From contig NZ_CP129019.1 in the NCBI RefSeq assembly GCF_020524355.2, positions 2,046,001-2,110,000 on the forward strand: a DNA stretch of 64,000 bases. The letters are read 5' to 3'. Position numbers and translations under genes: made by a program. Of this stretch, positions 33,887 through 43,053 are shown in pieces (the first letter of the stretch is position 1; each line of letters starts with the position of its first letter). Source of the DNA: Mesobacillus subterraneus. Lineage in GTDB: Bacteria > Bacillota > Bacilli > Bacillales > Cytobacillaceae. The notes below the pieces were generated by a model. The model did not search any database and was not told the origin of the DNA. It saw only the letters and a program-made list of their open reading frames with translations.

Positions 33887-35152
33887 TTACAACTCGCTTA
33901 AATTAACAACATCCCCATTAGAGGCGATTACAGCATACTGACTGTCCAATTTTCCACATAAAACATATTTTTCTTGCTCGAAATCATACACATAATATGG
34001 TGACAGCTCAATCAAGTTTTTTAGTTTGTCATACGATTCCTCTTTAGTAACCTTAACAAGATCCGCAGCTTGAAAGTCTTTATAAATCTCTAATAAAGAC
34101 TTATTATCCATATAATTTAATACCTCATAAGTTTGCGGGTCAATGAAGAGCAAAAGCTTACGGTGAAATACCCGCTCCTCCTGTTCCTTTACTTTTAAAA
34201 CGGCATGGATGTAACCCTTCTCTCTATGCAGCGATTTCAGTATCCAGTTTCCTGAATCCTCCGGGAACTCTCCACTCAATAAAAGTTTTATCGACTCCAA
34301 ACACATCTTGCTTTCTGATTCGGTGATTGGCTTTAAGTCTGGATGTGGCTCTTTAGAAAACGCTTGTTCAGGAGCCATATTCTCAACCAAGGATAATTCT
34401 TTCCGTTGAAATGACTTCTGACTGCTGTTTTCCCATTCCATCACTTCGTCTATTGGCAATCGAGACTTTGCATCGACAATAAATTCAAAATTTAATGTCC
34501 CAGAAAGGTCATTCTTAATATAAATCTCTTCCATCGCATAAGCAGGGACCAGCTTCTTCTTTTCCATACTAGGAAATTCAGCCAACTTCAATTGTTCTTT
34601 GGCCATTCCCTCTATTAGATTAATGGAAAGTTTATATTTTTCTTGTATTACCAGCGACTCGTCAGGAAACTGACCGCAAACAAAAAGTTGTGTCAGCTTG
34701 CCAGCGTCATCGAATTTTACCTCAATAGAACCAGATGGAGAAACAGCAACCCCATTAATGCACTCTTTAAAATGAATCTTTCCTTCTTCTTCTTTCCAAA
34801 AATGAAATTGCTGCTGATATTTCAGGCCTGTTTCCTTTTCAATCCACTTGATGATCTCATCCCTGTCATTGAAGCTAAACTTCTTGTTCGCATAAGATCT
34901 TCCACCAGTAAAAATGACTGTAAAGACCTCCTTTGAATGGATATCCATTTCAATATAAGCTGTTCCCTCTGGATTAAAGTCTTCATCTTGCCAATCTTTT
35001 TCATGATCAGGGAACCATTCCATATCAAGGGTATAAACTGTCTCATTGAAAATAGTTGTATTACTGCGAATTTGATATGTATGTAAGAAATATTTCTTCA
35101 AACCATACTTGTCTCTAATAAAATCCACTAAATCTTTCATTCTTTTATCCAT
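33887..35152 (-). CDS. YcdB/YcdC-repeat domain protein
   Basis: The 421-residue protein has repeated PepSY-like alpha/beta units (GTAYIEMDIHSKEVFTVIFT, GSIEVKFDDAGKLTQLFVCG, RKLLLFIDPQTYEVLNYMDN) consistent with the YcdB/YcdC family of Bacillus. It has no signal peptide, unlike many members, so it may be cytoplasmic. Translation starts at ATG 35152 behind AAGGAG; the longer frame to 35227 lacks a site. Function unknown. Confidence 0.65.
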   Translation of the reverse strand: MDKRMKDLVDFIRDKYGLKKYFLHTYQIRSNTTIFNETVYTLDMEWFPDHEKDWQDEDFNPEGTAYIEMDIHSKEVFTVIFTGGRSYANKKFSFNDRDEIIKWIEKETGLKYQQQFHFWKEEEGKIHFKECINGVAVSPSGSIEVKFDDAGKLTQLFVCGQFPDESLVIQEKYKLSINLIEGMAKEQLKLAEFPSMEKKKLVPAYAMEEIYIKNDLSGTLNFEFIVDAKSRLPIDEVMEWENSSQKSFQRKELSLVENMAPEQAFSKEPHPDLKPITESESKMCLESIKLLLSGEFPEDSGNWILKSLHREKGYIHAVLKVKEQEERVFHRKLLLFIDPQTYEVLNYMDNKSLLEIYKDFQAADLVKVTKEESYDKLKNLIELSPYYVYDFEQEKYVLCGKLDSQYAVIASNGDVVNLSEL

Positions 35153-35292
35153 GTAATTCTCCTTAAACTTTAAAAATGAGGCTTCCCAAGTTTCTTTATC
35201 ACTGTAAAAACTTCCATTCAACAACAAGTAAAATATCTAGGTAAAAGTTTTTTGCTCTTCCTCTAAATCTCTCTTGGACTAGCAAGAAAAAT

Positions 35293-35319
35293 GAAGCGCC
35301 AGAAAGATTCCAGCGCTTC
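35293..35319 (-). terminator. Terminator of the M24 peptidase gene
   Basis: GAAGCGC and GCGCTTC arms enclose a 13-nt loop; ATTTTTC follows on the minus strand. Confidence 0.7.
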
Positions 35320-35326
35320 TGCGAGT

Positions 35327-36724
35327 TTATTTTTTCTTCATGAATTCCTCGATTTCATCTACCGTCTTAATGATTTCTTTTGACAATACAATGTGTCCTT
35401 CTTCGGTCACAAGAACGTTATCTTCAATTCGTATTCCAATCTTTTCTTCGGGGATATATAATCCTGGCTCGATTGCAAACACCATGCCTGGTTCTAGCGT
35501 AGTATTGTAACCTGAGACATCATGTACATCTAGACCAATTGGGTGAAATAGTCCATGAGCAAAATAGTTACTCAACTCTGAAGCATCATTGATTAAACCT
35601 ATCTTAATCAATTCCTCTGATAAAATATTGTTCGCTGTCTCAAACAGTACCCCTAGATCTGTACCTGGTTTCATTTGATTGATGACTTCTTCTTGAGCTT
35701 TCAAAACAATATTGTAAAGTTCTTTTTGACGATCACTGAATGTACCGTCTGCAGGGAATGTCCTCGTGATATCTGCAGAATAGTAGCCCACTTCTGCACC
35801 TACATCCGTCAAGATCAGGCCATCCTCAGGCGCGGCGTCATCATTTTCCATATAATGAGCTTCAATTGCATTTTCTCCGGAAGCAATAATGGAGTCAAAA
35901 CTTGTTCGGTCCGTTCCTGCCTTTGAAATGGCATTAAAGAAGGTATCTTCCAATACACTTTCTTCAATCCCATTTTTAGAAATTTTCATCATCGAATCAA
36001 TTCCTTCTTTGGTCACAGCGATGGAACTTTTGATGATTTCAATTTCTTGACCTGTTTTAATCGATCTCATTTCTCCGAGCACCGGAAAAATGTTCTTAAT
36101 TTCTAAATTTTGTGCTTTTGCCTGACTTTCTGCCTTTTTCTGCTCTTCTGTACTAACACTTTCCATCAGCATCGGGTCTCCAGCATCAACATAGAGGATT
36201 TTACTGCCCTCCAATGCGGTATCAAAGACTTCCTGAAACTTTTCTATTTCTTGTACTTCCTCTATTTTTGAAACCTTTGTTACCTTTTCTGATTTTGCAG
36301 GGACGAATATCTTCTCTTCCGCAGTGGACCCGTCTTTCTTAATCATTAGAACAGACTCACTATCTTTTATACCAGTAAGATAGTAAAAATTCCGGGCTGC
36401 ACCAAGCTTCTCTTTATCCGTCATATCATTATTTTTCACTTCTGTTCCATAGATTCTTTCAGAAAACAATACTAGTATTGACCCATCTTCCATTTTTTCA
36501 ATTAAATTGGATCTGTTTTTTTGGAAGAAATCTTCCGGCAGCGAAACTGCAATGCTCTTATTATCATCTTTTGGATCTTCAGTTACTTCAGTTGGTTTTG
36601 CCTCACCGTTCTCGGGTTTGCTAACAGAACCAGCTTGCTCTTTAGTTTCTTCTCCCACACAGCCGCCTAGTAATAGCATGGAAGCCAATATTGGCAGTCT
36701 AAATATTTTTCTTTTTAAAATCAT
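35327..36724 (-). CDS. Xaa-Pro aminopeptidase-like M24 lipoprotein
   Basis: The 465-residue protein begins with a lipoprotein signal (RLPILASMLLLGGCVGEE; Cys22) and a Lys/Glu-rich linker. A creatinase-type N-terminal domain (residues about 60-210) leads to the M24 pita-bread domain with metal ligands in TDVGAEVGYYSADITRTFPA, HGLFHPIGLDVHDVSG, EPGLYI and RIEDNV. A membrane-anchored extracellular aminopeptidase P is unusual, as most are cytoplasmic, but fits peptide scavenging. ATG 36724 follows GAGGTTG. Confidence 0.88.
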   Translation of the reverse strand: MILKRKIFRLPILASMLLLGGCVGEETKEQAGSVSKPENGEAKPTEVTEDPKDDNKSIAVSLPEDFFQKNRSNLIEKMEDGSILVLFSERIYGTEVKNNDMTDKEKLGAARNFYYLTGIKDSESVLMIKKDGSTAEEKIFVPAKSEKVTKVSKIEEVQEIEKFQEVFDTALEGSKILYVDAGDPMLMESVSTEEQKKAESQAKAQNLEIKNIFPVLGEMRSIKTGQEIEIIKSSIAVTKEGIDSMMKISKNGIEESVLEDTFFNAISKAGTDRTSFDSIIASGENAIEAHYMENDDAAPEDGLILTDVGAEVGYYSADITRTFPADGTFSDRQKELYNIVLKAQEEVINQMKPGTDLGVLFETANNILSEELIKIGLINDASELSNYFAHGLFHPIGLDVHDVSGYNTTLEPGMVFAIEPGLYIPEEKIGIRIEDNVLVTEEGHIVLSKEIIKTVDEIEEFMKKK

Positions 36725-36933
36725 GAAACAACCTCAGTTCTTTTGTATTTTTCACTTGAAAAAAATTATAATTATTCTGAATTCAAACCATCTTTTACTT
36801 CAACTCAAAGACAGAATGTAATGCCTCTGCTAACAATGATCTCTCTAAAACCAAAAGCTATAAACGATGAAAATAGTAAAACACAAAGGATGGATAACCT
36901 CATCATAACTTCCCTTTTCTTTTTTTAATGGAT

Positions 36934-37152
36934 TTAAGAAAAGATCATGTTTACTAGGATTAACCCTAAGAATGAAGTACCATATAAAGCCCGTACAATA
37001 CGCCTATTATCATTTGGTACTTCTTTGTTCATTATGATTTTAACCATTTTATATGTCATAAATATAAAAACCAGTAACGAAACTAATAGTAGTTCATTGA
37101 TATAATTCACACCTCCTAGTCCAAGAGATATCTGACCCATTACGCTTATCAT
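36934..37152 (-). CDS. Small two-helix membrane protein
   Basis: The frame encodes helices ELLLVSLLVFIFMTYKMVKI and VRALYGTSFLGLILVNMIFS separated by MNKEVPNDNRR. The start is unclear: ATG 37152 has no good ribosome site, while an internal AGGAGG stands immediately before a GTG. Up to 72 residues, function unknown. Confidence 0.5.
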   Translation of the reverse strand: MISVMGQISLGLGGVNYINELLLVSLLVFIFMTYKMVKIIMNKEVPNDNRRIVRALYGTSFLGLILVNMIFS

Positions 37153-37192
37153 ACACTCACAACTTATATACGATTAAGGCATATGAAAAGTT

Positions 37193-37387
37193 CTTTAATT
37201 AATAGAAGCACTACCAATTAAATCTTATGTATTTGGGAATTTGTGGATATGGGTCATCGCGATCGGATTAATATGTTCAAGGTTAGCTTTCTGGTATAGT
37301 ACAAAAACCTTTTGGAGGAAGGCTTCAGCAGCTATTTTAATCTTTCTTCCTGTTTGCTATCTGATTTTTATTGTTTTTTATTTATGA
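37193..37387 (+). pseudogene. Possible start-less membrane protein remnant
   Basis: An open frame encodes LWIWVIAIGLICSRLAFWYS, then STKTFWRKASAAILIFLPVC and a final hydrophobic stretch, typical of two membrane helices, but it has no ATG, GTG or TTG with a ribosome site. It could be a relic or chance AT-rich coding. Confidence 0.3.
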
Positions 37388-37578
37388 TAGGATTAAAGGG
37401 ATCTGGATTTTGAGGGACTACTTCTGAAACTATTCCAAAGTATTTTCTCAAAAAAGTCCATTCCCAGTTTGTGTAATTTTACCTTAATATTATAATATCA
37501 TTACCTTTTCTAGAATTAAATACCAGTCGATTTATGATTGAGCAAACTTATGATCAAGAATTAACGTTTTATATTACA

Positions 37579-37701
37579 TAAGCTGTCAAGAATGCGTAGT
37601 TATTCTGACAGCTTTTGAGGATATAGAGTCAAAGCTGTCAAGAATCCGTGGTTATTTTCTCAGCTTTTCAGGATCTGAAGTCAAAGCTGTCAAGATTCCG
37701 T
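37579..37701. repeat. 52-bp tandem array, 2.4 units
   Basis: AGCTGTC starts units at 37581, 37633 and 37685, steps of exactly 52 bp. The first unit has AGCTGTC-AAGAAT and ATTCT-GACAGCT as perfect inverted arms; the second is a decayed copy. Confidence 0.85.
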
Positions 37702-37949
37702 AAAACGATTACCATTGGCACCATTCGTCTAAACTCTATTACTCAACCAAATTAATATTGATGAGAAGGTATTATCGGTAGAAAGTAAATAAAAATGACA
37801 ATTGCACATTCGGCTCTTCTCAAATTTGTTATGCCGTGCTGCTTATACTTGAACCTTTAGGTCTGAACATAATAAATTACATTTTTCAATATATACATTA
37901 CATTTCAACAAGAGCGTTCTCCTAAATTGGTGTCTTGTTATGAAAAAAA

Positions 37950-37971
37950 GCATTACCATTAACGGTAATGC
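37950..37971 (-). terminator. Terminator of the PadR/DUF2812 operon
   Basis: GCATTACC and GGTAATGC are perfect arms around a 6-nt loop; T7 follows on the minus strand. Confidence 0.8.
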
Positions 37972-38034
37972 CTTCATAAAAAACCTAGGTGGTAACTATT
38001 ACTTTTAATAACAAGCTTAATCTCTCTCCGATTC

Positions 38035-39240
38035 TTAATCTGGTATTATAGTAATCTTCTTAGCTACGTTTTCTATTACTAAATCAACATCAGCGTATAC
38101 AAAGTATCTGACATACATGACTGCGTTCCCTTTTGATGCATAAACTTCATTCATGCTGTCTTCAACACGGACGACCAAATGGTCTAAGTCTGGGTGATTT
38201 TTCTCTTCATATTCTGCCTGGGTATGTTCATACCTGTATCTTTCTATTAAATCTGATATCAGATTATCGGCCATACTAGGAATCCTGAGTTGATAATACT
38301 GCGTAGATATCCCAGGTGAATATTCACCGCTCTTATCATCCCACAATTTCCCAGGGACAAGTCCGGTTTCATCTGCTTCATATTGAACGGGTGCTAAAGG
38401 GCTCCAATCATATGAATAACGATTTCCCCAATCCACACCATCATCCAAATAGGCAGATTCTGCGCGAACTAAATCCGGATTATTTTCAACATCCGCTAAT
38501 CTGACAATTGGTAAATCCACATTTTTTTCCGGCAATGTTTTCGTGTCCATTTTCATTAGCTGAAAAAATGGAATAATGGCACTCAACCCAACTAATACGG
38601 TAAATACAAATGCGACAGTTGTATGTAATGTATGCTTTTTCTTCCAGGAAGCATGGTGGTCAATTGGTATTCCTTCGGCTAGTCTTTTACGCAAATCACG
38701 AATCGATAGTGTTGCCTGTAGTGAGTTATAGGCTGTATAAGCGAGGAAAATAGCCAAAATCGTTTGTTGAACAGCTATGCCATCCACTAAAACAAGGGTA
38801 GGTGTACCGTCAAGAAACCAGATTGAACCCAGCATACCAATCATCAAGATCATTCCAATAATCACAGCACCGCTATTAAATGCCAATTTCCTGTCCAGTT
38901 CTTTTAATGTATACGATTGCTCTGCAGGATCCGTGTGAAGCTCAGGTGCCTCAAGCTCGGCAGGTGATGAAAACACATGAAAAGAGCCATAGCTAGTGAC
39001 ATAAGCCCAGCCAGTCTCACTATACATCTCAATTTGATCTGCTGAAATCTTCTTACTTATGGACACTTCTATTCGATACCTCATGTTTTTTGGTTCACCT
39101 TTTTCAAACTTTGCAAAATGGATCCCCATTTTTCTCAGAAAAAGTCCCTCAGCCGCCAAATCAGCAAACCAGCTTTCATGCTCTCCGATCCTCCAAAAAT
39201 CACTGGGTCTGAGTTTGTATATCGTCTTATTCATCTCCAT
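38035..39240 (-). CDS. DUF2812 domain-containing membrane protein
   Basis: The 401-residue protein has an N-terminal DUF2812 region (RPSDFWRIGEHESWFADLAA, then EVSISKKI...EMYSETGWAYV), four central helices (AVIIGMILMIGMLGSIWFL, QTILAIFLAYTAYNSL, VAFVFTVLVGLSAIIPFF) and an extracellular C-terminal domain with WSPLAPVQYEADETG and NAVMYVRYFVYADVDL. Its start overlaps the padR stop (ATG GAG ATG AAT), implying translational coupling. DUF2812 proteins commonly pair with PadR regulators. A decayed paralogue lies at 44074-44644 plus 47886-48080. Confidence 0.85.
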   Translation of the reverse strand: MEMNKTIYKLRPSDFWRIGEHESWFADLAAEGLFLRKMGIHFAKFEKGEPKNMRYRIEVSISKKISADQIEMYSETGWAYVTSYGSFHVFSSPAELEAPELHTDPAEQSYTLKELDRKLAFNSGAVIIGMILMIGMLGSIWFLDGTPTLVLVDGIAVQQTILAIFLAYTAYNSLQATLSIRDLRKRLAEGIPIDHHASWKKKHTLHTTVAFVFTVLVGLSAIIPFFQLMKMDTKTLPEKNVDLPIVRLADVENNPDLVRAESAYLDDGVDWGNRYSYDWSPLAPVQYEADETGLVPGKLWDDKSGEYSPGISTQYYQLRIPSMADNLISDLIERYRYEHTQAEYEEKNHPDLDHLVVRVEDSMNEVYASKGNAVMYVRYFVYADVDLVIENVAKKITIIPD

Positions 39241-39547
39241 CCCCCAAATCTAATATTGCACTATCTTTAATCAAAGCCTGCAGCCGATCGTATTCAGTAC
39301 GTAGCGCTTTTTCCCCTTCTACGGTTATTTCATAGATCTTCCTTCTGCCATCGTTTTCTGCTAATGATATTAGCCCGTCCTTTTCCATCCGAGACAATAC
39401 TCCGTAAAGTGTCCCCGGTCCCATATTCACTCTGCCATTAGAAACCTCCATTATGGCCTGCATCAGCTGGTATCCATGATTTGGCCTCATTAACGCAAGC
39501 AGAACGTAATACATCGCTTCCGTCATCGGTCCACCAGTATATGCCAT
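39227..39547 (-). CDS. PadR family transcriptional regulator
   Basis: The 106-residue protein has the PadR winged helix: MTEAMYYVLLALMRPNHGYQ, VNMGPGTLYGVLSRMEKDGL (recognition helix) and the wing NDGRRKIYEITVEGEKAL. ATG 39547 follows GAGGTG; the longer frame to 39607 would run through the operator. As first gene of an operon with DUF2812 and behind a near-perfect 30-bp palindrome, it should autorepress. Confidence 0.9.
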   Translation of the reverse strand: MAYTGGPMTEAMYYVLLALMRPNHGYQLMQAIMEVSNGRVNMGPGTLYGVLSRMEKDGLISLAENDGRRKIYEITVEGEKALRTEYDRLQALIKDSAILDLGDGDE

Positions 39548-39579
39548 TGCTAACACCTCTTCTACTGCTTCTTTAGATA

Positions 39580-39609
39580 TTATGTATAACGATATATCGT
39601 ATAACATAA
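39580..39609 (-). promoter_or_regulatory. Operator palindrome of the padR operon
   Basis: A 30-bp near-perfect palindrome centred on ACGATATATCGT, flanked by TATA and with TTATG/CATAA ends, sits about 35 bp before the padR start. Dyad length and AT-rich ends fit PadR-type operators. Confidence 0.65.
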
Positions 39610-39901
39610 CAATACTGTAAATATTATCTCTTGTATATAAAAATAAACACAGAATATATCTAATTTTAAAAATCCCACTAAGAATAAAGCCTATAGCACC
39701 TTAGCTGATTGACTATCCCCATCAATGACAGCAAAATATGAATTTATTTCATTATTTCTTCATAAAGTAAGATGCCGTTATTCTATCGTTCCCAGTGGAC
39801 CTTCCTTCAATATTTGTCACAAATCTGACACAAAAATCCGCTATCCTACATGTCCCTTTTAAATGCCCACCTGTATATAGACAGTGAAAGGGCGGTGCAA
39901 A

Positions 39902-40699
39902 ATGATGACAATTAAATCTGGGGTCATTGATGGTTTTGAAGGGTATTCGCAGTTCGGATTGCTAGAGGAATTCAATCGTCATTTGGAAATGTGGCTGGCT
40001 GTACATAAACATGATTTTTCTAAGGGAGAGTTGGTGGGATTGAAGAGGCTTGCCCGTTTTGCGGCAAAAATCCCAGGTGTCAGCAATGCGAAAATTGGAA
40101 CCGTTTTAAAGGCAATTCATGAGGAATACAACAAGCTCGGGATTTCTCGTTCTACTTTTAAAAGAATGATCATCAAAGCTAGCAATCTTGGAATCTTCAC
40201 TGTGTACCAAACGGAAAGAAAGAACGGTTCACAATCCAGCAATCTATACGTTTTCAATCGTTTTCCCAAGAGTGAACCACCCAAGAAGGAAAAAATGAAC
40301 CACCATAATAAAACTAATAATCTTTTTGAAACTAAAACTATAAACAGTAATAAACGTGAAGAAACAGCCAACACTATAAAATCTGAACAACATCTTTTCG
40401 TAAGCGATCGGATTCCAAAGCCATTTGTCGAGCTGGCGAAATACTTCTTCCCAGAAGCAAAGACAATCGAGGAATTCTGGAGAATGACGGTCATCGCTGC
40501 CTACAAAAACAACCAGGAGAACGAGACAGATACCATTCTGTCCGTCTCTCTGGATTCTTTCAAGCAACTGATCCGCAAAATAAAGTCAACTATACAGGTG
40601 AAAAATCCACTTGCCTACTATAGCGGCATTCTGAACAAAAAGTTTCAGGAGGTGTATTTTGCAGAGCTGTTTGAATTGGGTTTTTTAGCGGGAAGGTGA
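39902..40699 (+). CDS. HTH-containing cytosolic protein, plasmid replication-like N terminus
   Basis: The 265-residue protein has a helical N-terminal half with an HTH-like stretch (IGTVLKAIHEEYNKLGISRS followed by TFKRMIIKASNLGIFTVYQT, where wing residues lead to a beta hairpin), a polar linker rich in Asn, Lys and Thr, and a C-terminal helical domain (PFVELAKYFFPEAKTIEEFW). Proteins like this occur in Bacillus chromosomes without known function. I chose the ATG pair at 39902, after AGGGCGGTG. Its 3' end overlaps the convergent gene by 15 bp. Confidence 0.6.
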   Translation: MMTIKSGVIDGFEGYSQFGLLEEFNRHLEMWLAVHKHDFSKGELVGLKRLARFAAKIPGVSNAKIGTVLKAIHEEYNKLGISRSTFKRMIIKASNLGIFTVYQTERKNGSQSSNLYVFNRFPKSEPPKKEKMNHHNKTNNLFETKTINSNKREETANTIKSEQHLFVSDRIPKPFVELAKYFFPEAKTIEEFWRMTVIAAYKNNQENETDTILSVSLDSFKQLIRKIKSTIQVKNPLAYYSGILNKKFQEVYFAELFELGFLAGR

Positions 40700-41266
40700 T
40701 GTTATTGGATACACACTGACCATTGGCCATTTAGCTGTCCAATTCTTATTGATCAGTCGTTCATCGAAAATGACAGCACGTTCTCTCGTTTCAGTAAAAA
40801 AAGGTGTCGGCTTCACTTCCATTTGCAACACACCTTCAATGCCGCATGGAGCAGTTAGTGTCAGCTCATGCTCCTTGTCCAGATTTACGCCAAGAGCCGT
40901 AGCTGTTTCGGGGAATTTGGAGATGGCATCTTCTGAAGAAGTATAAGGTGGAATCCTGTTTACCCTATGCATCCTTGCCTGGTTTTTTACAGACCAGGGA
41001 ATATCAGGCATGAGTTTCTTCAACTTGTTTTCCAGTTTCTTTTCATACTTTTCATCCATGTTAGCGCCATCAAAATAAATCACATCAACATCCGGGATCG
41101 ATGTTCGCTCCTTGTAGCCATGCAGTGTGTCCCATATTTTCGATCGGACAAACCCGGCACAAATCCACCAGTCAGGCAAATCCAGGATGCTAGCTGTATG
41201 GATGATTTCCATCATTTTTTCGTCTGATTGAATTAAATTTATGACATCAGCTTTGTTCTTCAGCAA
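40685..41266 (-). CDS. Nucleotidyltransferase family protein (NTP_transf_6 type)
   Basis: The roughly 193-residue protein has LPDWWICAGFVRSKIWDTLH (G-x-x-R-x-x-x-W start of the fold) and the acidic pair IPDVDVIYFDG, followed by NQARMHRVN...PPYTSSEDAI and a C-terminal PTPFFTETRERAVIFDERL, all typical of the DUF925/NTP_transf_6 family. Substrate unknown. TTG 41266 with AGGGGTG 6 nt upstream is the best start. Confidence 0.8.
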   Translation of the reverse strand: MLKNKADVINLIQSDEKMMEIIHTASILDLPDWWICAGFVRSKIWDTLHGYKERTSIPDVDVIYFDGANMDEKYEKKLENKLKKLMPDIPWSVKNQARMHRVNRIPPYTSSEDAISKFPETATALGVNLDKEHELTLTAPCGIEGVLQMEVKPTPFFTETRERAVIFDERLINKNWTAKWPMVSVYPITSPSR

Positions 41267-41405
41267 AATTAACACCCCTATCAAGCGAACGTCTATTCTT
41301 TTAAATCGCGATGTAATGAAAAATCACACTATCCTTATACATTTGTCAGCGGAATCCTAAGCAATAACTTTTTGTTCAAAAAAACAAAGGGATTTACCCC
41401 AGCTT

Positions 41406-41999
41406 CTACTTGCTTTCGTTTAAAATCCGGATGAACTGTGGCAGCCCTTTTTCTAATAAAAGTTCAAAAATTTCGATCATGTCTTCTTCGCTGGCTTCAT
41501 TTACTTCAAGAAGGTTCTGCAGGATGACGCCGTCTACTGCACCTAATAACCAGGATGAGAGTGCTTTATTTAAAGGATTCTCTTTAAGACCATACAAATG
41601 GATGAGAATTTCCTCAATACGCCCATTCCATTCGTTGTATTTTTGTGTGAATTTATGCTGCAGTTCTTTATTTCCTAATAATATTTCATGAGCAAAATGG
41701 TATTGAAGTCGATTTTCTGTGTCTTTTTTAAATCGTTCTTCCGTTTTTCGGCTAATTTCCTTAATCACTATGTCCATTGCTAAATCTTGATTCAGCATAC
41801 CCTTTGCAATTCTAGTGGAATCTGAGAGACTGTCATCAAGCAGATCATAAAATATATCGTCTTTGTTTTTATAATAGTGGTAGATTGCCCCAGTACTCAT
41901 ACCTGCTTCTTCAGCTATAGCCCGCACTGTTGCCCGATTGGCTCCGTGCTGGCTGATGACTTTTCTGGCTGCAGCAAGTATCTTTGATTTCCCATCCAC
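41406..41999 (-). CDS. TetR/AcrR family transcriptional regulator
   Basis: The 197-residue protein has the TetR N-terminal HTH: KSKILAAARKVISQHGANRA, TVRAIAEEAGMSTGAIYHYY, KNKDDIFYDLL. The ligand-binding C-terminal half is helical and unassigned. Start GTG 41999 lies 9 nt after AGGGGG. It is divergent from two DUF5692-type membrane genes, and its dyad lies at their promoter. Confidence 0.9.
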   Translation of the reverse strand: MDGKSKILAAARKVISQHGANRATVRAIAEEAGMSTGAIYHYYKNKDDIFYDLLDDSLSDSTRIAKGMLNQDLAMDIVIKEISRKTEERFKKDTENRLQYHFAHEILLGNKELQHKFTQKYNEWNGRIEEILIHLYGLKENPLNKALSSWLLGAVDGVILQNLLEVNEASEEDMIEIFELLLEKGLPQFIRILNESK

Positions 42000-42082
42000 T
42001 TTAGTTGTCCCCCTCTCCTCTATACTTTTAGAATACCATAGCCCAGCGGTAAAGAAAATTTTCAATTGTGATACTTTTCACA

Positions 42083-42140
42083 TTGACTGTTTAGGGAATA
42101 AGTCCTATACTGAAAACATAACGGACGTTCGGTTTGTTAT
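42083..42140 (+). promoter_or_regulatory. Promoter and TetR-type operator of the DUF5692 genes
   Basis: TTGACT (42083-42088), a 17-nt spacer and TATACT (42106-42111) form a strong sigma-A promoter. Just downstream lies ATAAC...GTTAT (42118-42140) around GGACGTTCGG, an imperfect dyad suited to a TetR repressor. Confidence 0.65.
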
Positions 42141-42164
42141 AAATTTGAATTAAGGGTGAGAAAA

Positions 42165-42983
42165 ATGAATATTTGACCACATGTTTTGTCAATGCCAATC
42201 TATATGGCGCTGCTTTTAGGAATTATTGTGTTCTTTCGTAAGCACTACAAACTTGCAGCATATTTTTGGCTTGCCTCCCTGTTGACGATTCCTTTATGGT
42301 TGATGGGAAATGTAGACGGCTGGTTTCGCTGGGCAAAAATATTAAGCGTTATCATTCCTACGATCATTGTTGGATTCTCACGGATTGCTGTTTATGAAGA
42401 TAAACAAGGGCCGATTTGGGAAATCCTAAAAAGTAAAAACTTCTTATGGTTCTTTTACGCCATTCTTTTCTTGAATATTGCTGAAGCTACGATTAAAGAT
42501 GTATCGCTAGGTAACTACTTTAATGCAGCTTGCGGCTTCCTCCTATGTGTAACCATACCTTTCGCTCCAAAATTTTGGAAAATCACAACTGAGTCCTATG
42601 GTGATTTAGTAGCCTATACAACAGGGTCGTGGAACTTCTTGTACACTTCCTGGAATGCTTGTTTTGTTTATGCAGAATCTCCAACGTATTTTGCCAGCTC
42701 TGTTTGTATCCTGTTAGCCGCAGAACTTTACCCTGTCATCAAGAAGCGACCTGAATTATACATCACAGCCCGTATATACACATTGGCTGCCCATTTGTTG
42801 TTAAGAGCTTGCTTTGATATCTTCCCACAAGTCATGGACTCCTCATCCTGGTTCAACCCTGAAGTATTAAAATTCTGGGGAATGATTAACTTTATCCTGA
42901 TTGTCCCTTATGTTTTCTGGCACATGTGGCAGCTGCACAATGACCAGGCAAAATACAGCTTCAAGCGACTAAAATCAGCTTGA
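42165..42983 (+). CDS. Multi-pass membrane protein, DUF5692-like; in-frame TGA at codon 4
   Basis: ATG 42165 has AAGGGTGAG upstream, but its fourth codon is TGA (42174-42176); the frame then stays open to 42983. Without the stop the start would read M-N-I-x-P-H-V-L-S-M-P. The product has about eight helices and shares the plan and motifs of the following gene (AAYFWLASLLTIPLWLMGN, ATIKDVSLGNYFNAACGF, YTTGSWNFLYTSWNACFVY). Translation may restart at TTG 42186 or ATG 42192, neither with a ribosome site, so it may be inactive. Confidence 0.65.
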
Positions 42984-43053
42984 ACCATAATGATTCTGTT
43001 CTACTAATAGCTATAGTATGCTCACTATTGAGCAATTTAAGGAGGCAAATGTG

